A stretch of DNA of 64,000 nucleotides from Streptococcus toyakuensis (GTDB lineage Bacteria > Bacillota > Bacilli > Lactobacillales > Streptococcaceae): NCBI RefSeq assembly GCF_024346585.1, contig NZ_AP024523.1, forward strand, positions 1,435,001-1,499,000. The letters are read 5' to 3'. Below, in pieces: positions 55,588-63,100 of this stretch. Numbering within the stretch: the stretch's first letter is position 1; the number at the start of each line of letters is the position of its first letter. Under the pieces are notes generated by a model that ran no database searches, was not told where the DNA came from, and worked only from the letters and a program-made list of their open reading frames with translations. Position numbers and translations under genes: made by a program.

Positions 55588-56326
55588 AGTAAATCTCTTC
55601 AAGTTCAGGCGTATAAGAGCCATCATCATTGTGAACAATTAGAGGTGGTAAGACCTTAAAGCCGCTTGTTGAACCATCCTTGATAGCCTCAATCAAAAGC
55701 ATATTGGCTTCCTTTTCTCTTTTTGGATAAACAAACTGCAGGCGCTTAGGAGCTAGATTATGCCGTTGTAAGCTGTCCAAGATATCTAAAAGTCGATCAG
55801 GACGATGAACCATGGCCAAGCGTCCATTAGATTTGAGAATACTCTGGGCACTACGACAGATTTCCTGCAAATTGGTCGTGATTTCGTGGCAAGCCAAGAG
55901 ATAATGTTCACTCTCGTTCAGATTAGAATGAGGATCCACCTTGAAATAGGGTGGATTACACAAAATCATATCCACCTTACTTCCCTGAATGTAAACAGGC
56001 ATATTTTTCAAGTCATCACAGATGACCTCCATCTGCTCTTCCAAACCATTCAAACGGACAGAGCGCTCAGCCATATCCGCCAAACGCTCCTGAATCTCAA
56101 CAGCCAAAATCTGTGCTTGGGTACGAGTGCTGGCAAAAAGACCTACTGCTCCATTTCCAGCACAGAAATCCACTATCAAGCCCTTCTTAGGGAAACGTGG
56201 AAAACGTGACAAGAGAACACTATCCACTGAATAGCTGAAAACCTCTCTATTTTGAATGATTTTGATATCTGTCGAAAAGAGCTGGTTAATGCGCTCCCCT
56301 GATTTTAATAATTGTTCTTCTTCCAT
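55577..56326 (-). CDS. trmN6: tRNA1(Val) A37 N6-methyltransferase-like protein
   Basis: 249 residues, class I methyltransferase. SAM motif [15 protein letters not shown] and the adenine-N6 motif [15 protein letters not shown] match the TrmN6/YfiC family, which methylates A37 of a valine tRNA in E. coli; the substrate here is inferred. The ATG has no Shine-Dalgarno and is six bases from a -10, so it is predicted leaderless. The GIY-YIG gene follows with an 11-base overlap. Confidence 0.88.
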   Translation of the reverse strand: MEEEQLLKSGERINQLFSTDIKIIQNREVFSYSVDSVLLSRFPRFPKKGLIVDFCAGNGAVGLFASTRTQAQILAVEIQERLADMAERSVRLNGLEEQMEVICDDLKNMPVYIQGSKVDMILCNPPYFKVDPHSNLNESEHYLLACHEITTNLQEICRSAQSILKSNGRLAMVHRPDRLLDILDSLQRHNLAPKRLQFVYPKREKEANMLLIEAIKDGSTSGFKVLPPLIVHNDDGSYTPELEEIYYGS

Positions 56327-56332
56327 AGTCCT

Positions 56333-56361
56333 ATTATAACAAATTTATATTAACATTACAA
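56333..56361 (-). promoter_or_regulatory. leaderless trmN6 promoter
   Basis: TTGTAA (56356-56361), 17 bases, extended -10 TGTTATAAT (hexamer 56333-56338), then six bases to the ATG at 56326. Confidence 0.75.
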
Positions 56362-56378
56362 AAGATAGAAATTTCTAA

Positions 56379-56741
56379 CTAGTGCTTCTGATTTTTCAAA
56401 TGTTGAAGGGCTTCCTTGGTCCAAATTGGCATCATTCGTTTGAGAGGAGCAAAGCCGTAGTTAAAACGGTCGCTTGAAAAGCGTCTCCGTCTCGGAAACT
56501 GGTGCTTTTCTTCCTCCAAAGTGCGGATAGAAAGGCTGGCTTTCCCTGTAAATTCATCTAAATCCACTACTTGAACTTGAACCTCTTCATCAACTTTCAA
56601 GGCTTCTTGGATATTTTCAATAAAGCCTGTCCGAATCTCTGAAATGTGAATCAGCCCCGTATCACCCGTCTCTAGCTCAACAAAGGCACCGTAGGGCTGA
56701 ATTCCTGTAATACGCCCCTTTAGCTTATCACCGATTTTCAT
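56379..56741 (-). CDS. S1 RNA-binding domain protein, YugI/CvfD-like
   Basis: 120 residues. One S1 domain (MKIGDKLKGRITGIQPYGAF; GLIHISEI) with a basic C-terminal tail (FPRRRRFSSDRF). Such general-stress S1 proteins bind RNA or ribosomes. The start at 56741 has GAGGACTAAG before it; a nine-codon extension lies inside the upstream gene. It begins one base before the end of the HAD-cyclophilin gene, so the two are coupled. Confidence 0.85.
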   Translation of the reverse strand: MKIGDKLKGRITGIQPYGAFVELETGDTGLIHISEIRTGFIENIQEALKVDEEVQVQVVDLDEFTGKASLSIRTLEEEKHQFPRRRRFSSDRFNYGFAPLKRMMPIWTKEALQHLKNQKH

Positions 56742-56742
56742 C

Positions 56743-58143
56743 TTAGTCCTCGATTTCAATTGTTTCAATCACAACATCTTCAACTGGCTTGTCCATAGCT
56801 CCTGTCTCAACAGCAGCAATAGCATCCAAAACAGCGTAAGAAGCTTCATCAGCTAGCTGACCAAAAACAGTATGACGGCGGTCTAAGTGAGGGGTTCCAC
56901 CTTGGTTGGCATAGATTTCCGCAATCGGTTCTGGCCAACCACCACGAGCAATTTCTTTCTTAGAATATGGCAGGTGTTGATTTTGGACGATAAAGAACTG
57001 GCTGCCGTTGGTATTTGGACCAGCATTGGCCATAGAAAGAGCACCACGAATATTGTAAAGTTCTTCTGAGAATTCATCCTCAAATGATTCGCCGTAGATT
57101 GACTCGCCACCCATACCAGTACCAGTTGGGTCTCCACCTTGAATCATAAAGTCCTTGATAATACGGTGGAAAATGACACCATCATAGTAGCCATCTTTTG
57201 AAAGAGCTACAAAGTTAGCTACTGTTTTAGGAGCATGTTCAGGGAAAAGCTTGATACGCAAGTCTCCGTGATTGGTCTTAATAGTCGCGATAGGACCTTC
57301 TACTGTTTCAATGTCTACTTGTGGGAAATACAATTCTTTTTCTACCATACCAAATCCTTCTAAGGCACCAAAAATGCCATCTTCTTCTAGTGTTTTTGTT
57401 ATATAATCTGCTTTTTCTTTGATTTTTTCATGAGAAATTCCCATTGCAACGCTGATTCCAGCATAATCAAAGAGTTCCAAGTCATTGAGCCCATCTCCAA
57501 AGACCATGACGTTCTCTGGTTTCAAGCCAAGATGTTCCACAACCTTTTCCACACCCGTCGCTTTGGAGCCTGAAATCGGCACAATATCAGACGAATGTTG
57601 ATGCCAACGAACCATTCGAAGTTTGTCTGAGAGACTATCAGGCAAGTGCAAGTCATCTCCCTTATCTTCAAAAGTCCACATTTGATAGATATCTTCTTTT
57701 TCATGAAAATCAGGATCTACATCTAAATCGGGGTAAATTGGATTGATAGCTTCACTAATCATATCGGTGCGAGTCGACAACTTGGCATCATGACTCCCAA
57801 CCAAGCCATACTCAATTCCCTCTTGCTTAGCCCAAGAGATATACTCCTCAACATCTGACTTCTCAATCTGATGTTGATAAATAACCTGACCTTTTTTATC
57901 TTCAATATAGGCACCATTTAAGGTTACAAAAAAGTCAGGCTTGAGCTCACGAATCTCCGGAACGACACCAAAAATCCCTCGTCCAGAAGCAATACCTGTC
58001 AAAATTCCTTTCTCACGTAATTGCTTAAAAACAGTTGGGATTGAAGCTGGAATAAAACCTGTCTTTGAATTTCGCAATGTATCATCAATATCAAAAAAGA
58101 CAATCTTGATTTTCTTTGCCTTGTATCTTAATTTGGCATCCAT
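56743..58143 (-). CDS. HAD phosphatase fused to a cyclophilin peptidyl-prolyl isomerase
   Basis: 466 residues. Residues about 12-265: Cof-type HAD hydrolase with FFDIDDTLRNSKTG, the Lys/Ser region SGSKATGVEKV and MVFGDGLNDLELF. Residues about 275-466: cyclophilin with VIFHRIIKDFMIQGGDPTGT, NTNGSQFFI and RRHTVFGQ. Both active sites look intact. There is no signal peptide, so it is cytoplasmic. I recall the same fusion in pneumococcus. The reason for joining a sugar-phosphate-type phosphatase to an isomerase is unknown. Confidence 0.92.
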   Translation of the reverse strand: MDAKLRYKAKKIKIVFFDIDDTLRNSKTGFIPASIPTVFKQLREKGILTGIASGRGIFGVVPEIRELKPDFFVTLNGAYIEDKKGQVIYQHQIEKSDVEEYISWAKQEGIEYGLVGSHDAKLSTRTDMISEAINPIYPDLDVDPDFHEKEDIYQMWTFEDKGDDLHLPDSLSDKLRMVRWHQHSSDIVPISGSKATGVEKVVEHLGLKPENVMVFGDGLNDLELFDYAGISVAMGISHEKIKEKADYITKTLEEDGIFGALEGFGMVEKELYFPQVDIETVEGPIATIKTNHGDLRIKLFPEHAPKTVANFVALSKDGYYDGVIFHRIIKDFMIQGGDPTGTGMGGESIYGESFEDEFSEELYNIRGALSMANAGPNTNGSQFFIVQNQHLPYSKKEIARGGWPEPIAEIYANQGGTPHLDRRHTVFGQLADEASYAVLDAIAAVETGAMDKPVEDVVIETIEIED

Positions 58144-58222
58144 CTCACTACCTCTTTCAATCTAACTCTTTCCATTATACCATAAAGTAGCTAAATCCCC
58201 TATTTTCAAAAAGTTTCCCGTT

Positions 58223-58726
58223 TTATTGTAAGTCCTTGGATAAGTATAAAACTAAATCATTATCATTTTGACAACTTGCACCCATTTCTAGCGGTTTATT
58301 TCTATACCACACACCTGTCCCATCTGGAATGTAGCCCCGTCTGATATACAATCTCTGGGCAGGGCCATAGCCTAAGTGCAAACCTACACCAAGAGTGACC
58401 TTACTCGAAACAAACTTGACTCGTTTTTCTGCTTCTTCTAGCAGTTGATTCCCAATCCCTTGATTTCGAAAAGGCTCAAACACATTAAAATCTGATAATT
58501 CTGGATAGACTTCTGCAAAAGGACCATGTTTAGCAGAGGGCAAAATGGTAACGTAGCCCGCTACAGCACCATCAATCTCTGCAACTAAGACTTCTCTCTC
58601 CCCACTTTCCTGTTCCAGAAAATATCTAGCCAAAATTTCCTCTCTACCAGGCCAACCTTGATTCATAAATCCATGAGATAAGGATTCAATATCAGACTTA
58701 ATCATATTTCTAATCGTACAATTCAT
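58223..58726 (-). CDS. GNAT N-acetyltransferase
   Basis: 167 residues from the ATG at 58726 (MNCTIRNMIKSDIESLSHGF), with GGTGGG upstream; a 12-codon longer frame is possible. Acetyl-CoA loop EPFRNQGIGNQLLEEAEKRV, then a conserved GLHLGYGPAQRLYIRRGY. The substrate is unknown. It is a single gene between the HAD-cyclophilin gene and the rpsR terminator array. Confidence 0.83.
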   Translation of the reverse strand: MNCTIRNMIKSDIESLSHGFMNQGWPGREEILARYFLEQESGEREVLVAEIDGAVAGYVTILPSAKHGPFAEVYPELSDFNVFEPFRNQGIGNQLLEEAEKRVKFVSSKVTLGVGLHLGYGPAQRLYIRRGYIPDGTGVWYRNKPLEMGASCQNDNDLVLYLSKDLQ

Positions 58727-58803
58727 CTTTGACTTACCCACCTTTACTCTTTCTATTACCACTATAGCACGCCAAAGTCAGAAAAAAACTATCTCGTGAA
58801 AAA

Positions 58804-58978
58804 AGACCCGTCGGGGTCTTAATTCGCTTTCTTGTTTTCAAGCTCATGAAAAAGAGGTCCACTGGACCCCAACTCGCTCTCTCATTTCAAGGCTCGTGAA
58901 AAAAAGACCCAATCGGGTCTTAATTCACTTTCTTGTTTTCAAGCTCATGAAAAAGAGGTCCACTGGACCTCTTTTTTT
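58804..58978 (-). terminator. array of four terminators in two 101-bp units after rpsR
   Basis: Minus-strand order from rpsR: AGGTCC/GGACCT with seven T (58950-58978, overlapping the rpsR stop), AGACCC/GGGTCT with T-run (58901-58921), GGTCC/GGACC with T-run (58853-58870), AGACCC/GGGTCT with T-run (58804-58820). The first two and last two are a direct duplication with period 101 bases, with linkers built on CTTGAAA-AAGAAAG. Confidence 0.85.
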
Positions 58979-59216
58979 AATCTTCGTTTACGAAAGGCAT
59001 CAAAGCCATTACGCGAGCGCGTTTGATAGCTGTTGTTACTTTACGTTGGTTTTTAGCTGAAGTTCCTGTTACACGACGAGGAAGGATTTTCCCACGTTCT
59101 GAAACGAAACGGCTAAGAAGCTCAGTATCTTTGTAATCAACATATTCAATTTTGTTTGCTGCGATGTAATCAACTTTTTTACGGCGTTTGAATCCGCCAC
59201 GACGTTGTTGAGCCAT
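58977..59216 (-). CDS. rpsR: 30S ribosomal protein S18
   Basis: 79 residues, start [20 protein letters not shown], then [20 protein letters not shown] and the end [12 protein letters not shown]; all are typical of bacterial S18. It is the third gene of rpsF-ssb-rpsR, whose S6 and S18 products pair on the platform of the small subunit. Transcription ends in the duplicated terminator array. Confidence 0.98.
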   Translation of the reverse strand: MAQQRRGGFKRRKKVDYIAANKIEYVDYKDTELLSRFVSERGKILPRRVTGTSAKNQRKVTTAIKRARVMALMPFVNED

Positions 59217-59247
59217 GTTTTTTCTCCTTTATAATTTTAGTTGTCCA

Positions 59248-59718
59248 TTAGAATGGTAAATCATCATCTGAAATATCCAATGGATTTGTTGCTCCAAATG
59301 GATTTTCATCACGTGAAAAGTCTGGTACTGAATTTGTAGGTGCTGAATAGTTTGCAGTTGGTGCAGAGTAAGCTCCACCTGTATGACCCTCACGCACACT
59401 ACGGCTTTCCAACATTTGGAAATTCTCAGCCACGACCTCTGTCACGTAGACACGTTGTCCTTGCTGGTTATCGTAACTACGAGTCTGGATACGACCTGTC
59501 ACCCCGATAAGTGAGCCTTTTTTAGCCCAATTAGCAAGGTTTTCAGCCTGTTGGCGCCACATAACGACATTGATAAAATCAGCCTCACGTTCGCCATTTT
59601 GACTCTTAAATGTACGGTTTACTGCAAGAGTAAAAGTCGCAACTGCTACATTTGATGGGGTATAACGCAACTCAGCGTCACGTGTCATACGCCCTACAAG
59701 TACAACATTGTTAATCAT
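59248..59718 (-). CDS. ssb: single-stranded DNA-binding protein
   Basis: 156 residues. OB fold ([35 protein letters not shown]), a Gly/Ser/Pro/Asn-rich linker and the acidic tip DISDDDLPF that recruits replication and repair partners. Its place between rpsF and rpsR marks the essential housekeeping SsbA, not the competence-induced SsbB. Confidence 0.98.
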   Translation of the reverse strand: MINNVVLVGRMTRDAELRYTPSNVAVATFTLAVNRTFKSQNGEREADFINVVMWRQQAENLANWAKKGSLIGVTGRIQTRSYDNQQGQRVYVTEVVAENFQMLESRSVREGHTGGAYSAPTANYSAPTNSVPDFSRDENPFGATNPLDISDDDLPF

Positions 59719-59729
59719 AGTTTACCTTC

Positions 59730-60020
59730 TTACGCGTCAGTTTTGACGATCATGTGACGAAGAATGTCAGCGTTGATTTTTGAAAGACGGTCAAACTCTT
59801 TAAGAGCTACGTCGTCGTTTGCTTCAACGTTAACGATGTGGTAAAGTCCTTCACGGAAATCTTTGATTTCGTATGCAAGACGGCGTTTTTCCCAAGATTT
59901 TGATTCAACAACAGTTGCACCGTTGTCAGTCAAAATAGAGTCAAAACGTGCTACCAAAGCGTTTTTAGCTTCTTCTTCAATGTTTGGACGAATGATATAA
60001 AGAATTTCGTATTTAGCCAT
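59730..60020 (-). CDS. rpsF: 30S ribosomal protein S6
   Basis: 96 residues: [40 protein letters not shown] and the C-terminal [12 protein letters not shown]6 binds S18 and 16S rRNA. It is the first gene of the rpsF-ssb-rpsR operon, with AGGAGG before the ATG and a structured leader that probably mediates S6:S18 feedback. Confidence 0.98.
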   Translation of the reverse strand: MAKYEILYIIRPNIEEEAKNALVARFDSILTDNGATVVESKSWEKRRLAYEIKDFREGLYHIVNVEANDDVALKEFDRLSKINADILRHMIVKTDA

Positions 60021-60092
60021 TGATATGTTCCTCCTTTTGGTCTAATGACCCCAAGACTTTGCAAGGGGTAAGTGAGGTTCGCTCACAATAAA
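60021..60092 (-). promoter_or_regulatory. candidate S6:S18 autoregulatory leader
   Basis: The roughly 70-base leader has a GTGAG/CTCAC stem-loop and an ACCCC...GGGGT stem ahead of the AGGAGG site. Firmicute rpsF leaders bind the S6:S18 pair at a similar structure. The match is by place and rough form, not by a verified consensus. Confidence 0.5.
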
Positions 60093-60094
60093 CT

Positions 60095-60123
60095 ATTATA
60101 CTAGAAAACATTTTTTTACGCAA
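60095..60123 (-). promoter_or_regulatory. rpsF promoter
   Basis: TTGCGT (60118-60123), 17 bases, TATAAT (60095-60100) on the minus strand. Confidence 0.7.
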
Positions 60124-60145
60124 GTAAAAACACCGAAATAAAAAA

Positions 60146-60167
60146 GAAGATGACGAATCATCTTCTC
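60146..60167 (-). terminator. terminator of the LPXTG adhesin gene
   Basis: AGAAGATGA pairs with TCATCTTCT around four bases, with six T on the minus strand. Immediately upstream of the rpsF promoter. Confidence 0.85.
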
Positions 60168-60182
60168 AAAAACTATGAGTTT

Positions 60183-63100
60183 TTAGTCTTCTTTTTTCTT
60201 GCGAGCAAGAAGTCCAAATCCACCTAGGGCTCCAAGAAGTCCAAACGCTGCGAGGCTAGCATTAGCTTCTGTACCTGTGTTAGGTAATTCTTTTTGACCT
60301 TCAACATATTTAGGTGTTGCTGGTTTAGCAGTTGTATCAGTTGCTACTGTTGCATCTGCTTGAGCTGGTGCCACTGGTTGAGTTTGATTTGGTGTTGCTG
60401 GCTGTCCTGGTTCCGTAGGAGTTACAGGTTGATCAGGAGCAGTTGGTCTTGACGGAACATTTTGTGGAGTAGGAGTTGGTCTGTAGTTGTTACCACCATT
60501 TCCACCACCGTTATATCCATCTCCATTATATGGATTAGTTTCTGGAATGCGTTTAGGAATTACCGTTACTGGGACGTCTACTACTACAATTTCTCCTGTT
60601 GGTAGTTTCACCTTCACTTTAACACTTGGTTTCACTCCTGGTGTTTCAGTTGTAGGGATTTCCCCAACTTCGATAATTTCAGCATCTTTTGGTAATTTAA
60701 CATGACCTTTCACATCTTCTTTAGTGATTGGCGTTCCTACTTCAACCACGATTGGTGTTGCTGTAACAGTTTCTTTTGGTGTTTGTGGCTCTTCTTTACG
60801 TTCTACCACATTTACAACTGCTGGAACTTCAACTAATAGATTACCATCTTTATCCTTAACAACTACAATTACATTCTTCTTACCTGGTGTTTTTGTATCA
60901 GGTTGTTCTTTGAATGTAAATGTTGCCCCTTCTGGGAAGTCTTTAGGATTAATATTATCTTTTGCTTCTGGAGCTTTATCTGGATTCACTGTAACTTCTT
61001 GCTCTTTACCTTGAACTACAATAACTTTCGCAGGTACTTCTACGATTGAATCTCCATCTTCATCTTTAACAACTACTGTTACATCTTTAATTCCTGGTGT
61101 TTTAGTGTCAACATCTTCTTTGTACCCAACTTTTGCTTTTGCTTCTTTAGGGAAAACAGATGGATCTACAGATTTATTCACATCTGGTTGAGTATTCTCA
61201 GGATTTGCTGCTACGTATTGAGTCTTAGGTCCTACTACAGTAACTTTCGCTGGGATTTCTGCAATTGGTTCACCATTTAGTTTTGCTACAACAACAACAT
61301 CTTTATCTCCTGGTGTTGTTGTATCCACTGGAGTTTTATACTCAAATGTTGTTCCGTCTGGGAAGTCAGTTGGGACAATATTTTCTGCAGGAATTACTTT
61401 CTTAGGATCTGTATCTACTGGTACATATTGTCTATATGCATCAACTACACGTACTGTTGTTGGTACTGTTACAAGTTTATTACCATCTTTATCCTTAACG
61501 ATCACGTTTACTGGGTAATCTCCAGCTTCTGAAATATTTACCGGATCTTTTCCGTCAACTTTTTCGTATTCGAAAGTTGCTCCCTCTGGATAATCACCTT
61601 TGTTAATGCTATTTTCTGCAAGTGGTTGACCTTGATCAACAGGAATAATTTGTGGATTTCCTTGTACCACTTTAACTTTCGCAGGTACTTCTACGATTGT
61701 ATCTCCATCTTTATCTTTAACAACTACAGTTACATCTTTTTCACCTGGTGTTTTTGTATCTACTTTCTCTTTGTATTCGAAAGTAGCATTATCAGGGAAG
61801 CTATATTTCTCTTTATCTACAAGGCTGTCTGCTGGTTTTGGTTGAGTATTTTCAGGATTTGCTACTACATATTGAGTCTTAGGACCTACTACAGTAACTT
61901 TCGCTGGAATTTCTGCAATTGGTTCACCGTTAAGTTTTGCTACAACAACAACATCTTTATCTCCTGTTGTTTTTGTATCTACTGGTTTATTATCTTTATC
62001 CTTGTACTCAAATGTTGTTCCTTCTGGAAACTCTTCTGGATCAATATTATCTTTAGCCAAGACTGTCTCAGGTTTAGTATCAACAGGCACATACTGTCTA
62101 TAAGCTCCAACTACACGTACTGTTGCTGGTACTTTTACTAATTCGTTACCATCTTTATCTGTTACGATAACCTTAACTTCTTTATCTCCAGTTGATGATG
62201 TATCAGGTTCTTTTTCATAAGTGAATTTCGCACCTTCTGGATAATCAGATGGGTCAATGCTATCTTCTGCTTTTGGAGCAGTTTTTGGATCTACTGGTAC
62301 GATTTGTGGGTATCCTTGAACAACTTTCACTGGTACATTAACAGTTTCTTCACGTTTATTATCACCTGAACCGTATGTTACTGTTACTGGTGCAGTTAAT
62401 GTATCATCTCCAACTTTTCCTTTTGTTTCAGGAATCTTAGTTTCATCTACAGTTTTGTCATTTCCTTCTGTAGTAACCGCATTTTTTAGTTTTTCTGCTG
62501 TTGGTTTATCACCTTCCACAACATAAACAGGAGTTGGTGTTGAAACTTTTGGAGTTAACTTAATTGTAAAGCTTTGATCTTTATCTGAATCAGAATCAAA
62601 TGTTGGATCTTGATCGAATGGATTTTCTTTAACTGTGTAACCCATTGATTTTAACACATCAAGACGAGCTTGAATTTTATCTTCTGGAATTTGTGTTCCA
62701 GCTTTACCTGAAAGATCAGTAATATTAAACTTCTCATCTAATGGTGTTTCTTTACCAGCTGCATCTACAGAAACAAAGTTAACTGTAGCTTTTTGAATTC
62801 CAGGTGCATATTGAATTGGAGTCTTACCGAATTTATCAGTTGGGTCAAAGTTATCTGGAACTTTGTATCCTTTAGATGGATCTGCAGGATCAACTGGTGT
62901 TAATTCTACTCCATTATATTTTGGAACATATCCATCTACATAAGGAATAACTACCTTACTGAAATCACCAGGTTTTGTTGGGTCATTTGGATTGTTTGGA
63001 TATTTAATTGTATCTGGTGCATCTTGTGGTTTCTTACCAGCTGGATACTCAGGTGTAAATGATCCAATTTCTTTATAAAGAACTTTCACTACTTCATTAG

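Noticed and set aside
61626..62141. 171-codon plus-strand frame opposite the adhesin gene
   Set aside because: Shadow of repetitive coding sequence, rich in Phe, Tyr, Cys and Trp, with no ribosome site; the minus-strand frame has clear domains.
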